Below are positions 44,780-54,598 of a DNA stretch of 64,000 nt, piece by piece (positions within the stretch are counted from its first letter, which is position 1; every line of letters starts with the position of its first letter). Made by a program: the position numbers and the translations under genes. Location of the stretch: NCBI RefSeq assembly GCF_011927765.1, contig NZ_JAATJG010000016.1:1-64000 (forward strand). The letters run 5' to 3'. Source of the DNA: Wenyingzhuangia aestuarii (GTDB taxonomy: Bacteria; Bacteroidota; Bacteroidia; Flavobacteriales; Flavobacteriaceae). Below the pieces are notes generated by a model. It was not told where the DNA came from. It worked only from the letters and a program-made list of their open reading frames with translations, and made no database searches.

Positions 44780-45568
44780 TTACAATCCTAAAGCCTCTGC
44801 AACCAACTCGGCCACATCTTTTACTTGAACTTCAGCTTCTTTTTTCTTGTTTTTAATTCCGTCTGTTAACATGGTATTACAAAACGGACATCCTGTAGCA
44901 ATTACATTAGGATTAGTTTCTAAGGCATCTTGAGTACGTAAATCATTTACATCCATTGTTCCTTTTTCTGGCTCTTTAAACATTTGAGCACCACCTGCAC
45001 CACAACACAAAGAATCTTTTTTAGACCTTTTCATTTCTACCAAGTTAGTTCCTCCTAATGCTTTTAATAAAAACCTTGGAGCATCATATTCATTATTGGC
45101 TCTTCCTAAATAACAAGGATCGTGAAATGTAATAGTAGCTGCATCTAATTTTGCATTAGACAAATCTAACTCTCCATTCTCTACCAATTGTTGAATAAAT
45201 TGAGTGTGATGAAAAACCTCATAGTTTCCTCCTAATTCTGGATACTCATTTTTAATTGTATTGAATGAGTGAGGGCAAGCTGTTACAATTTTTTTAACAT
45301 TGTACATATTCATCACCTCTATGTTGGTTATGGCCTGCATTTGAAATAAGAATTCGTTTCCAGCTCTTTTAGCAGCATCACCACTAGAACTTTCTTCGGT
45401 TCCCAACACAGCAAAATTCACGTTAGCTTTGTTTAAAATTTTTACAAAAGCTCTTGTAATTTTTTTAGCTCTATCATCAAAACTTCCCGCAGAACCAACC
45501 CAAAATAAAATATCGGGTTCTTTTCCTTGAGCAAACAAATCTGCAATTACTGGAACTATTAAACTCAT
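44780..45568 (-). CDS. Heterodisulfide-reductase-like Fe-S protein (CCG domains)
   Basis: A 262-aa soluble protein with two CCG-type cysteine groups: CPHSFNTIKNEYPELGG with FHDPCYLGR, and SLCCGAGGAQMFKE with GCPFCNTMLTDG. This is the HdrB/GlpC/LutA type of electron-transfer domain. It is encoded 17 nt after a membrane ferredoxin-like partner, so the two should form a membrane-bound oxidoreductase passing electrons to or from the quinone pool. Substrate unknown. Confidence 0.88.
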   Translation of the reverse strand: MSLIVPVIADLFAQGKEPDILFWVGSAGSFDDRAKKITRAFVKILNKANVNFAVLGTEESSSGDAAKRAGNEFLFQMQAITNIEVMNMYNVKKIVTACPHSFNTIKNEYPELGGNYEVFHHTQFIQQLVENGELDLSNAKLDAATITFHDPCYLGRANNEYDAPRFLLKALGGTNLVEMKRSKKDSLCCGAGGAQMFKEPEKGTMDVNDLRTQDALETNPNVIATGCPFCNTMLTDGIKNKKKEAEVQVKDVAELVAEALGL

Positions 45569-45584
45569 AATTTTTTGTTTGTAT

Positions 45585-46898
45585 TTATTCTTCGTTTACC
45601 CAATTCAACCTATCCATTTGGCTATATGGCCAAGGAGCTCCGTTGTTTTCTACATTCTGCATCATAGCATTTAGCTCTTGTGGAGCTGCAGATTGTTCCA
45701 TCACTAAATATTGTCTCATATCCATAATAATAGACAATGGATCAATATTTACAGGACATTCTTCTACACATGCATTACAACTTGTACAAGCCCAAATTTC
45801 TTCTTGAGTAATATAATCATCTCCTAACAACTGCTTTCCATCATCTTGAAAAGTTCCATTGTTAGCTTCTATATTTTTTCCTACCTCTTGCAAACGATCA
45901 CGAGTTTTCATCATAATAGCTCTAGGTGATAATTCTTTCCCTGTTAAATTAGCTGGACACACAGAAGTACAACGTCCACATTCTGTACAGGTATAAGCAT
46001 TCATTAATTGCACCCAGTTTAAATCGGTAACATCACTAGCTCCAAATTTTTCTGGTTCTCCTTCATCTTCGGCAGGAGCTGCATAAGGATCTGCATTGGG
46101 ATCCATCATTAACTGTACCTCTTTAGTAACGTTCTTGTTATTAGAAAACTGTCCTTTAGCTTTTAAATTTGCGTAAAACGTATTTGGAAATGCTAATAAA
46201 ATATGTAGGTGCTTAGAGTAGTATAAATAATTTAAGAATACTAAAATTCCTGTAATATGAATCCACCAAGAAACACGCTCTATTGTATGCAACCCTTCTG
46301 GTGATATTCCTGAAAACAATGGAGCTATAAATTGACTAACTATGTTCCCTATTCCTGCTGCTTGCAAATGTGCATCTGTAGCGTTCATGATTAAGAATAA
46401 AGACATTAAGACCATTTCAAAATAAAGAATAAAGTTTCCATCGTTCTTTGGCCAACCTGTCATTTCTTTATTTAAAAAACGTTTTATTTTAATTACATTT
46501 CTTCGAATCCAGAAAACTATTACAGCTACCAATACTAATAAAGCTAACACCTCAAAAGTACCAATTAAAAATCCATAGAATCCGTTACCAAGTATAGGTA
46601 AAAACAAACGGTGTGTTCCTAACAACCCGTCTAGAATTATTTCTAAAACCTCAACATTTATAATAATAAAACCGGCATATACAATAATATGCAACAATCC
46701 TGAAACAGGTCTTCTTACCATTTTAGATTGCCCTAAAGCAATGCGTGCCATGTTTGCCCATCTTTCAGATTTCTGATCTGATCTATCTACATCTTTCCCT
46801 AGTTTAATGTTACGAATTATTCGTTTTACATTACCTACAAAAAAATAAACTCCAGCCACTAATAATAGGGCAAAAATAAGGTTTGGAATATATTGCAT
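45585..46898 (-). CDS. Membrane-bound ferredoxin-like Fe-S oxidoreductase
   Basis: A 437-aa protein: an N-terminal part of about six helices (YIPNLIFALLLVAGVYFFVG onward), resembling respiratory heme/quinone subunits (NarI-like), and a C-terminal dicluster ferredoxin domain with CTECGRCTSVCPANLTG and CTSCNACVEECPVNIDP. The last residues lack CCG motifs, which are in the next gene. Together they resemble GlcF/HdrDE-type complexes. Starts 6 nt downstream of mlaD on the same strand. Confidence 0.88.
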   Translation of the reverse strand: MQYIPNLIFALLLVAGVYFFVGNVKRIIRNIKLGKDVDRSDQKSERWANMARIALGQSKMVRRPVSGLLHIIVYAGFIIINVEVLEIILDGLLGTHRLFLPILGNGFYGFLIGTFEVLALLVLVAVIVFWIRRNVIKIKRFLNKEMTGWPKNDGNFILYFEMVLMSLFLIMNATDAHLQAAGIGNIVSQFIAPLFSGISPEGLHTIERVSWWIHITGILVFLNYLYYSKHLHILLAFPNTFYANLKAKGQFSNNKNVTKEVQLMMDPNADPYAAPAEDEGEPEKFGASDVTDLNWVQLMNAYTCTECGRCTSVCPANLTGKELSPRAIMMKTRDRLQEVGKNIEANNGTFQDDGKQLLGDDYITQEEIWACTSCNACVEECPVNIDPLSIIMDMRQYLVMEQSAAPQELNAMMQNVENNGAPWPYSQMDRLNWVNEE

Positions 46899-46903
46899 AA
46901 TTC

Positions 46904-47860
46904 TTATTTATCAGTGTTTTCTTTATAAGGCTTTTCTTTTTTTCCAAATAAAGAAAAGTGAACAAATCTTTTAGGATGCTCTTTCATGTCTCTTAACAAC
47001 TCCTCTAATTCTTTGCTAGCAGCTTCTAGGTTATTATAAAGACTTTCGTCTTTAGCTAACTTTCCAATGGTTCCGTTTCCTGCTTGAATTCCAGCAGTAA
47101 TACTATCTAAACTTGCAGCAGTATTGTTAATCTTTTTAGAGATTGATAAAATTTTAACTTGAGCTAAAGAATCAGAAAACACTTTTAAATTTTGTGTAGT
47201 CGCATTCATACTTTTTAAAGTAGCATCTAAGTTTTTTTCGTTTTTAGAAATTACATGATCAATTGTTGCAGATGTGTTTTTTAAAGTCCCTAAAATCTGA
47301 TTGATGTTTTCTATACTTTGTTGCATATCAACAATCATATCATCACTTAACAAAACATTTACACTATGCGCTACAGAATCTATATTGGTAATAGCACTTT
47401 CTATTTTAGACTGTAATGGATTTAATTTATTGGTTAAAGAAGAAAGCATGTCTGACTCTACTTCTCCTTTAATAAAATCTCCAGGTTCTGCAAATTCTCC
47501 ATCATAAGCAGGTACAATTGCTAAGGATTTTCCTCCCATTAAACCTGCACTGTATATTTTGGCGATACTTTTTTTAGAAAACGAAAAATCTTCTTTAATG
47601 GTAAATTCTACAACCAATTCTCCTTTTTTTGCGGGATCCTTGCTAAAGTAAATATCAATCACCGATCCAACAGCAAAACCATTTACGGTAACTGGACTCG
47701 ATTTTCTTAAACCGTTGATGTTTTGATACGTCGTATAATAACTACTTAAACCTCCTTTTAACAAGTTCTTACCTTTAAGGTAACTAAATCCCCAGTAAAA
47801 AAGACCTAACACTAGTAAAGCAACGATTCCTGCCTTAAATTCTTTTGAAATTTTTATCAT
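46904..47860 (-). CDS. MlaD/MCE family lipid-transport protein
   Basis: A 318-aa protein with one N-terminal helix (about 10-27) and an MCE domain (about 35-110: LLKGGLSSYYTTYQNINGLRKSSPVTVNGFAVGSV). It is followed by a long alpha-helical coiled-coil tail. MCE proteins form hexameric tunnels moving phospholipid between membranes. Start MIKISKEFKAG is preferred over an ATG 15 nt upstream. It follows the amidase gene by 20 nt. Permease and ATPase partners are not in the window. Confidence 0.88.
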   Translation of the reverse strand: MIKISKEFKAGIVALLVLGLFYWGFSYLKGKNLLKGGLSSYYTTYQNINGLRKSSPVTVNGFAVGSVIDIYFSKDPAKKGELVVEFTIKEDFSFSKKSIAKIYSAGLMGGKSLAIVPAYDGEFAEPGDFIKGEVESDMLSSLTNKLNPLQSKIESAITNIDSVAHSVNVLLSDDMIVDMQQSIENINQILGTLKNTSATIDHVISKNEKNLDATLKSMNATTQNLKVFSDSLAQVKILSISKKINNTAASLDSITAGIQAGNGTIGKLAKDESLYNNLEAASKELEELLRDMKEHPKRFVHFSLFGKKEKPYKENTDK

Positions 47861-47880
47861 GGAACGAAAATACAAAATAT

Positions 47881-49329
47881 TTAATTTGTTTGTCTTTTCA
47901 AGGCTTCTTTTAAGGTGATTCTTTTATTATTTAGAAACGCTACAACAAAAGCCGATTTGTACTTTTTATTTTTTGCAGCTGCTAAATATTCTTTAGCCTT
48001 ACTATAACTGTTTGTTTTCCCTAAGTAGTACTTGTAATAAACTCCCACTTTTACAGCTTCTACCTCGTTTAATCCTTTAAAATTTGCAGGTGATGTACTT
48101 ACTTTTTTGGCAGATGATGCTATTTGAACTTTATAATAAACATTAGAAACCTCCTTAACTTCTTTTTTAACGCTAACAACTTTTGATGCTGTAGCTGTTG
48201 CCAAATCTCCATTACTTGTAAAAGGAACTATAAATGCCGAAGTATATCCTTTAGCTTTGGCTTTAGCCAATGCTTGATTAGCCTCGTATCTAGACATATA
48301 TTTTCCTAAATAATATTTATAGAACTTTTCTACTTGTACTCTTTCTACATTTTTAAACCCCTTAAAATTATAAGAAGAGGTACTTATTCTACTTCTACCA
48401 GAAGCTATCTGAACTTTATAATAAGCAACACCATTATTATAAGTAGAACCACTACTTACAGAAACTTCATCTACATCTTTATAAGCAATTACATCTGGAG
48501 TAGGAGTATATCCACTTTCGGCCACATTCATTTGCTGTCTTTTGTAATAATCTAAAATAGACTTGGCTATAGATTTAGACATTTGTGCTTGTCCTGCTTT
48601 AGAATACAAATACTTTCCTTCTATTCTGTTGGTTAAAAAACCTGTTTCTATTAACACACTTGGCATATAGGTTTGATACAAAACCACAAAACCAGCTTGT
48701 TTAACCCCTCTGTTAACTCTTTTTAATGTTTTTTCGAACTCTTGCTGAATTAAACTAGCTAACAATAAACTCTGATCTAAATACTCTTCCTGTTCTAAAG
48801 ACAATCCAATGACTGAAGTAGGAGATTTAGGATCAAAACCTTGGTAACGTTCTTGATGATTTTCCTCTTGTAGTATTACTTCGTTTTCTGCTTTAGCAAC
48901 TCTAAAGTTTCTTTCATTTGCATGTAATCCTAACACCCATGTTTCTGCTCCAATAGCCTGACTCGTGTGTGCATTACAGTGTACTGATACAAATAAGTCG
49001 GCATCAGCATCATTGGCAATATCTCCACGCTTCCATAAATCCACAAAAACATCGGTTTTACGAGTATACATTACCTTAATTCCGGGAATTTTAGACAAAG
49101 CATTACCCGTGCTTAATACAATATTAAGCGCTACATCTTTTTCTTTTGCACCTTTATAACCAACTTTACCTGGATCTTTCCCTCCATGACCAGCATCTAA
49201 GACAACTATAAAGGGTTTGTTTTTTTGAGCATAAACCCTAGTAAACCCTAGATTTGTAAGTGATAAAATTAAGACGGTTAAAAATAGTAAGGAAAACTTA
49301 TGACATTTAAATACGGGAATCAATTTCAT
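47881..49329 (-). CDS. N-acetylmuramoyl-L-alanine amidase with two SPOR-like repeats
   Basis: A 482-aa protein: signal peptide, an AmiC-type amidase_3 domain (about 38-280) with zinc motif DAGHGGKDPG, FVSVHCNAH and VLIETGFLTN, then two C-terminal SPOR-like repeats (about 320-380 and 410-470: VAYYKVQIASGRSRISTSSYNFKGFKN, and YYKVQIASSAKKVSTSPANFKGLNE, each partly quoted). It cuts the amide bond between MurNAc and stem peptide, with SPOR repeats targeting septal glycan. Divergent from lptD with crossing promoter boxes. Confidence 0.93.
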   Translation of the reverse strand: MKLIPVFKCHKFSLLFLTVLILSLTNLGFTRVYAQKNKPFIVVLDAGHGGKDPGKVGYKGAKEKDVALNIVLSTGNALSKIPGIKVMYTRKTDVFVDLWKRGDIANDADADLFVSVHCNAHTSQAIGAETWVLGLHANERNFRVAKAENEVILQEENHQERYQGFDPKSPTSVIGLSLEQEEYLDQSLLLASLIQQEFEKTLKRVNRGVKQAGFVVLYQTYMPSVLIETGFLTNRIEGKYLYSKAGQAQMSKSIAKSILDYYKRQQMNVAESGYTPTPDVIAYKDVDEVSVSSGSTYNNGVAYYKVQIASGRSRISTSSYNFKGFKNVERVQVEKFYKYYLGKYMSRYEANQALAKAKAKGYTSAFIVPFTSNGDLATATASKVVSVKKEVKEVSNVYYKVQIASSAKKVSTSPANFKGLNEVEAVKVGVYYKYYLGKTNSYSKAKEYLAAAKNKKYKSAFVVAFLNNKRITLKEALKRQTN

Positions 49330-49343
49330 CTATAAAATTTAAT

Positions 49344-49351
49344 TATTTTTG
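49344..49351 (+). promoter_or_regulatory. -7 box for lptD
   Basis: TATTTTTG overlaps the first possible start (TTG 49349) of the lptD ORF, so that start is unlikely unless this box is fortuitous. No clear TTG upstream at -33. Confidence 0.4.
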
Positions 49352-49394
49352 GGCTTTCAAACTGGCATCTATTTTGTTGCCTACATTGACTATA

Positions 49395-49402
49395 CAAAAA
49401 TA
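49395..49402 (-). promoter_or_regulatory. -7 box for the amidase gene
   Basis: TATTTTTG on the minus strand, 65 nt upstream of the amidase start. It lies inside the 5' part of the lptD ORF; the two divergent transcripts overlap here. Confidence 0.4.
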
Positions 49403-49414
49403 GGACTAAAAGCA

Positions 49415-52054
49415 TTGCAAACAAATAGACTTCAATTTCTTTTCTCAGTTTTATTCTTGTGCATAAGCAGTTTAACTGTGACTGCTCAAGATAAAAAAGA
49501 CAATGCTAACAATATAACGGTAGCAAACGATTCTATTGTACAAAACGATAGCATTCCTCCAGTTAAAAAAAACAAAGCAGCTGTTCAGTATATTATAGAA
49601 CACAGTGCCGAAGATTATATTCTAGAAGACGTAGTAAATAAAAAAGTAAAACTGTACAACGAGGCACATGTAATATATGATGAATATGATATTACAGCCG
49701 GACAAATGCTAATTGACTACAGCACCAATACTGTTGAAGCTAGAGGAATTCCAGATGAAGATGGAAAATATTCTCAACTACCTGTTTTTAAAACAAAAGC
49801 AAACGAAACCACGCAAGACTCCTTAATTTTTAATTACAAAACTAAAAAAGCCATTATTTATGGTTTAGAAACGGAACAAGACGGAATTAATACTTTAGGA
49901 GAAAAAACAAAGAGAGTAAACGATTCTACCATATTTGTAAGAAACATAATTTTTACAACTTCAGACACTAAACATCCTGATTACTATTTAAAAACTACCA
50001 AAGCAAAAATTGTTCCTGGAAAAAAAATTATTACAGGACCTACCAATTTGGTTATTGCTGATGTTCCTACACCTGCAATTTTTCCTTTTGCTTATTTTCC
50101 TTTAACTAAAAACAGAACTTCGGGTATTATTTTTCCTACATATGGAGAGTCTTTTAGTCAGGGATTCTTTTTACAAAACGGGGGATACTATTTTGCGATT
50201 AGTGATTATTTTGATTTAAAGTTAACAGGAGATATTTATTCTAACAGTAGTTGGGGTATAAATGCAGCCTCTAGCTATAAAGTTAGATATAAATTTAGCG
50301 GAAACTTTACCTTTAACTATGATAATCTTATTAGTGGTATTGAAGGTTTTTCTGATTATAGTGTTCGTAAAAACTTTAACCTTAGATGGTCACACAATCA
50401 AGACAGTAAAGGCTCACCTAATAGCAGATTTTCTTCTTCTGTAAACATTGGTAGTAGTCAATATTTTAAACAATCTGTTAACGAATCTAACACAGGTTTA
50501 GGATTACAAAACACTTTAAGTTCTTCTATTAACTATTACAAAAAATTTGTAGACACTCCTTTTAACATGACTGTGTCTGCCAATCACCAACAAAACACAA
50601 ATACAGAAGTTGTAACCGCAACACTGCCATCTTTAAGATTAAATATGGATAGACTTTATCCGTTTGCTCCTAAAAGTGGAAGTAAAAAGAATGCTTTTCA
50701 AAACATAGGACTTACCTACTCTTTTGAAGCCAAAAATCAAGTAGAAACTACAGAAGAAAAGTTTTTTGCTGGTGAAATTTTTGAAGATGCTAGAAACGGT
50801 GCCAAACACAACGTAAGTTTAAGTACTAACATGAAAGTTTTAAAATATTTCTCTTTATCACCTAGTGCTAGCTATAGAGAAGTTTGGTATACCGAAAAAG
50901 TGAACAAAGAATACAATGCTACTGATGATGATGTAGTAACCGATACCATTTCTGGTTTTTCTACTTTTAGAGATTATAGCTTATCTACTTCTTTAGGTAC
51001 CACAGTTTATGGTATGTTTAAGTTTAAAGGAAAAAACTTAAAAGCCATTAGACATACCATGAGACCTTCTGTTAGTTATAGCTATAGACCTGATTTTGGT
51101 TCTTATTACAAAGAAGTTCAAAATGACATTGATGGTAATACTACTACCTACTCTCCTTTTGAAACAGGTATTTATGGAAGTCCTACAAGAGGTGTTTCTA
51201 ATGCCTTAAGTTTTAGTTTAGCCAACACCTTAGAGGGTAAAGTTGCTAACAAAGAAGATCCTGATGGAGAAGATAAAAAAATTACTATTTTAAACTCCTT
51301 TAACCTAAGTACTGGGTATGATTTTACCAAAGATGAGTTTAAATTATCTAACATAAACCTTACTGCAGGAACCACTATTTTTAAGAAGATGAATTTAAAC
51401 TTTGGTGCTACATTTGACCCTTATGCTTTGCAAGATGATGGTACTGGAACTTTTAAAAGAATTAATACTTTAAGCTACACCAACGGCGGTCCTATTGCTA
51501 GGTTAACAAGTGCTCGTTTTCGTACAGATTATTCTTTTTCTAGCAAAGATTTTGATAAAAAGAAAAACGGAGAAAAAGACGACAAAGAAGAAGAAAGCAC
51601 AGCATATGACCAAAATATGTTTGGACAAGGGTTCCAAAACACAAACGATATTCAAAACAAACCAGAAGAAAAAGACGACTCTAAAAAAGAAAGCAAATCA
51701 CTTCCTCAATACATCTCATCAATGCCTTGGAATATTCGTTTTTCTTATTCAACTAATTATTCTGTAATTCAATCTACTGGAAAAGGAAAAGTAAGTTCTA
51801 ACTCTTTAGTGTTTTCTGGAGATGTAGAATTAAGTCCAGGTTGGAAAGTAGGAGCCTCTTCTGGATACGATTTTGTAAACAACGGTTTTACATACACCAC
51901 CTTAAATTTCACAAGAGATCTTAGTAGTTGGAGTATGAACTTTAACTGGGTCCCTTTAGGAACCAACAGTTCTTATTACTTTTTTATAGGGGTTAAATCT
52001 TCTGTATTAAGCGATTTAAAGTGGGATAAAAGAGCTACTAACAGAGACTTTTAA
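49415..52054 (+). CDS. lptD: LptD-like LPS assembly protein
   Basis: Large outer-membrane protein, 879 aa from TTG 49415, with signal peptide LQTNRLQFLFSVLFLCISSLTVTA. An N-terminal OstA-like region (about 60-200: VVNKKVKLYNEAHVIYDEYDITAGQMLIDYSTNT) precedes a long beta-barrel (about 240-879), the layout of LptD, which inserts LPS with LptE. An ORF start at TTG 49349 would add 22 residues with little signal character and would overlap a promoter box, hence the choice; no ATG exists in the region. A Lys/Glu-rich insertion (about 713-755) lies in the barrel part. Confidence 0.85.
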   Translation: MQTNRLQFLFSVLFLCISSLTVTAQDKKDNANNITVANDSIVQNDSIPPVKKNKAAVQYIIEHSAEDYILEDVVNKKVKLYNEAHVIYDEYDITAGQMLIDYSTNTVEARGIPDEDGKYSQLPVFKTKANETTQDSLIFNYKTKKAIIYGLETEQDGINTLGEKTKRVNDSTIFVRNIIFTTSDTKHPDYYLKTTKAKIVPGKKIITGPTNLVIADVPTPAIFPFAYFPLTKNRTSGIIFPTYGESFSQGFFLQNGGYYFAISDYFDLKLTGDIYSNSSWGINAASSYKVRYKFSGNFTFNYDNLISGIEGFSDYSVRKNFNLRWSHNQDSKGSPNSRFSSSVNIGSSQYFKQSVNESNTGLGLQNTLSSSINYYKKFVDTPFNMTVSANHQQNTNTEVVTATLPSLRLNMDRLYPFAPKSGSKKNAFQNIGLTYSFEAKNQVETTEEKFFAGEIFEDARNGAKHNVSLSTNMKVLKYFSLSPSASYREVWYTEKVNKEYNATDDDVVTDTISGFSTFRDYSLSTSLGTTVYGMFKFKGKNLKAIRHTMRPSVSYSYRPDFGSYYKEVQNDIDGNTTTYSPFETGIYGSPTRGVSNALSFSLANTLEGKVANKEDPDGEDKKITILNSFNLSTGYDFTKDEFKLSNINLTAGTTIFKKMNLNFGATFDPYALQDDGTGTFKRINTLSYTNGGPIARLTSARFRTDYSFSSKDFDKKKNGEKDDKEEESTAYDQNMFGQGFQNTNDIQNKPEEKDDSKKESKSLPQYISSMPWNIRFSYSTNYSVIQSTGKGKVSSNSLVFSGDVELSPGWKVGASSGYDFVNNGFTYTTLNFTRDLSSWSMNFNWVPLGTNSSYYFFIGVKSSVLSDLKWDKRATNRDF

Positions 52055-52828
52055 TTAAGACAAATACATTCTTATTTTTTCTTGTAGTTCGTTGTAGGAG
52101 TTATACAACTCAAACGCTCCATCAATAATAAAAGAAATTTCTCCTGTTTCTTCAGAAACCACTAAACACATAGCATCTGTTTTTTCTGTAATTCCAATAG
52201 CAGCTCTGTGCCTTAGTCCAAATCTGCTTGGCAATTTACTATCCGACAAAGGAAGCACCACTCTAGTCGCTATAATATGATTTTCTTTTACTACAATAGC
52301 ACCATCGTGTAAAGGGCTATTTTTATAAAAAATACTTTCTAAAATAGGTCCGTTTATTTGAATATTCATAGCATCACCTCTTTCTGTTAAAAACTCAAGA
52401 TTGCTATTTCTTTCTATTACAATTAAAGCTCCTGTTCTACTTACTTCAAATTTTTCACAAACATTTACCAAAGCCTCTACATCTAAATCGATAGAAATTT
52501 CTGCTTTTAAAAACTTTAGTTGCTTGATAAAATTCCTTTTAGTTTTAAAATTGGTAGACCCTAACATTAACAAAAACTTTCGCATCTCAGGATGAAAAAT
52601 AATAATCAATGCAATAGCACCACCACTAATTAAATTTCCCAACAAAGAGCTAAACATTTCCATGTGTAGTGCTGCTGTTACTTTGTAAATTAAAAAAACA
52701 ATAGCAATACCTATAAAAATATTAATAGCCACCGTACCTTTTAGCAGCTTGTATACGTTAAATAGTAAAAAAGCAACCAGAAGAATATCTAAAACATCTA
52801 TAAAACTAAACTCTAAAAATTGGAACAC
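52055..52828 (-). CDS. cdaA: Diadenylate cyclase CdaA
   Basis: A 257-aa membrane diadenylate cyclase producing c-di-AMP. Three hydrophobic helices at the N-terminus (to about 80), then the DAC domain with Asp175-Gly-Ala (DGAIVV) and Arg206-His-Arg208 (RHRAAIG), the ATP and catalytic motifs. No CdaR-like partner is adjacent. Its stop codon directly abuts the lptD stop. Confidence 0.95.
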   Translation of the reverse strand: MFQFLEFSFIDVLDILLVAFLLFNVYKLLKGTVAINIFIGIAIVFLIYKVTAALHMEMFSSLLGNLISGGAIALIIIFHPEMRKFLLMLGSTNFKTKRNFIKQLKFLKAEISIDLDVEALVNVCEKFEVSRTGALIVIERNSNLEFLTERGDAMNIQINGPILESIFYKNSPLHDGAIVVKENHIIATRVVLPLSDSKLPSRFGLRHRAAIGITEKTDAMCLVVSEETGEISFIIDGAFELYNSYNELQEKIRMYLS

Positions 52829-52931
52829 AGACTTGTATTTATGTATAGTTGCCTAAAAGTAATCATTTTTAAAGAAACTCTTATTTTGACAGCAAAAAAC
52901 TAAGATTTATATTCGCTAAAAATCTTTTAGA

Positions 52932-53444
52932 ATGAACGAATTTATAGAACTTTTAAAATATACCATCCCCTCTATAGTTACAGGTGGTGTAGCAGCTTAT
53001 TTCTTTAAACAAATATTAGCCAACGAAAGCAATAAAAGAAAATTTAACGCTTTTAAAGAAAAGAAAAAACAAAGTTTGCCTATTAGATTACAAGCATATG
53101 AAAGAATGACCTTGTTTTTAGAACGAATTGAATTGACAAATCTTTTAAACAGAATAGAACCTCTTAACAGCAACAAAATTGAGTATGCAAAATTATTAAT
53201 TACACAGATTAATGCAGAATTTGAGCACAATTTAGTACAACAAATATACATAAGTGAAGATAGTTGGAAACTAATTAAAAATGCCAAACAAACTACCTTA
53301 AACACTATTACAGCACATAGTATGAAAGAAGAAATAAATTCTGGAAAAGAATTACAAATAGCTCTGTTAAAAATGAGCAATTCAGACTCTCCAACAACAA
53401 TTGCACAACAGTTTATTCAACAAGAAGTTCATCAATTATTTTAA
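52932..53444 (+). CDS. Conserved membrane-anchored protein of unknown function
   Basis: A 170-aa protein with one N-terminal helix (about 10-30: TIPSIVTGGVAAYFFKQIL) and a soluble helical body, including LPIRLQAYERMTLFLERI, which recurs in flavobacterial proteins as I remember. It would be anchored with the body in the cytoplasm. No enzyme motif. Conserved next to cdaA in memory of related genomes, which is a weak link to c-di-AMP. Confidence 0.75.
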   Translation: MNEFIELLKYTIPSIVTGGVAAYFFKQILANESNKRKFNAFKEKKKQSLPIRLQAYERMTLFLERIELTNLLNRIEPLNSNKIEYAKLLITQINAEFEHNLVQQIYISEDSWKLIKNAKQTTLNTITAHSMKEEINSGKELQIALLKMSNSDSPTTIAQQFIQQEVHQLF

Positions 53445-53448
53445 TTTA

Positions 53449-53480
53449 AAAAGCCGATACAAAATTTTGCATCGGCTTTT
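53449..53480. terminator. Bidirectional terminator
   Basis: AAAAGCCGAT / ATCGGCTTTT arms (53449-53458, 53471-53480) enclosing the palindrome CAAAATTTTG; serves the convergent genes on both sides. Confidence 0.85.
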
Positions 53481-53505
53481 CTCTTCTTCACAGCAACTAT
53501 ACTTC

Positions 53506-54588
53506 TTATTCTATAAAGTATATTTTAGCAGCTCCTAAACCTACAGCGCTAGTATATTCTGTTGTTTTATCCGATATGTTTATCACTTTTAATTTACACA
53601 ATGATGTAAATGAGTAAGAGACGGTAAACAAATGATTGTCTTTGGTACTCATTCCATAAATTGATCCTACAGTAATACCGTTTGTAGTTGAAATCTTAGT
53701 AGCATCATCTTTAATTGTAAAAACTTTATCATCTTTATAATAATAAATATTTCCATTGTCATAATCCATTAAAGTAGCTCTAGTATTTTCTGCAAAAACC
53801 AATTCTTTGTTAATGCTATTATCAGCTGTATTTATAAAAGTTATAGAAGACAGTGTGTTTGTTAATGCCGGATATGGTGGAGTACTACCATAACTTAAAG
53901 GTTTTCCTTGACACAATACAACCAACTCTCCTGCATTGTTAAAAAACATTTCGTCTGGATTGTCTTTTACAGTTATAGTTGTTATTTTATTTGCATCAGA
54001 CAAATCTACTACAGAAACAATATTGTTAGACGAATACCCTCCTTTATGAGACACATATAATTTATTGTCTTTAACTAATATTCTTTCTACACCATTAGCC
54101 ATTGCTATTTTTTCCGATTCAACTATTTTATTTGTTGCTAAATCTAAAACTGCAAGATAGTCATCTGTTTCATCTGTACCATCTCCCCAATTGGTAATAT
54201 ATCCTTTACTTCCAACAATTGTCATATATCTTGGCAACCCTAATCCTGTTTGTACAATGGCTTTTTTCTTAAAAGTGTATTTATCAACAACTATAATTTG
54301 ACTTACATCATTTAAGATAATATATGCATCTTCTATTCCAAAACAAATAGACTGAATTAAGCCTGCTACTTTTGCTCCATTTACATTTTCATAATAAAAT
54401 ATATCAGAATCATTTTTACCGAAATAGGACACAGAACCATCTTTTGCATCTAAGTTTCCCTCAGAACTAACAATTATGTTGGTATCTACTGCTTCAAAAA
54501 CATTTTGAACAATAGTTTCTTCTTTTACACAAGAAACAAAAACAACACTTAGCAGTATTAGCAATTTAAAGATTGAGTATTTTTTCAT
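53506..54588 (-). CDS. Surface beta-propeller lipoprotein, BtuG-like
   Basis: A 360-aa lipoprotein: lipobox FVSCVKEE. The bases after Cys encode Val-Lys-Glu-Glu, matching the Lys-(Asp/Glu)2 surface-export signal described in Bacteroidota. The rest has YncE-like blades (SYFGKNDSDIFYYENVNG, IIVVDKYTFKKKAIVQTG, YLAVLDLATNKIVES, NIVSVVDLSDANKI). BtuG in Bacteroides is a surface cobalamin-binding seven-blade propeller paired with BtuB. Here it follows the BtuB gene by 10 nt behind a cobalamin riboswitch, so the same role is likely. Confidence 0.75.
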   Translation of the reverse strand: MKKYSIFKLLILLSVVFVSCVKEETIVQNVFEAVDTNIIVSSEGNLDAKDGSVSYFGKNDSDIFYYENVNGAKVAGLIQSICFGIEDAYIILNDVSQIIVVDKYTFKKKAIVQTGLGLPRYMTIVGSKGYITNWGDGTDETDDYLAVLDLATNKIVESEKIAMANGVERILVKDNKLYVSHKGGYSSNNIVSVVDLSDANKITTITVKDNPDEMFFNNAGELVVLCQGKPLSYGSTPPYPALTNTLSSITFINTADNSINKELVFAENTRATLMDYDNGNIYYYKDDKVFTIKDDATKISTTNGITVGSIYGMSTKDNHLFTVSYSFTSLCKLKVINISDKTTEYTSAVGLGAAKIYFIE

Positions 54589-54598
54589 TTTTTTTAGT

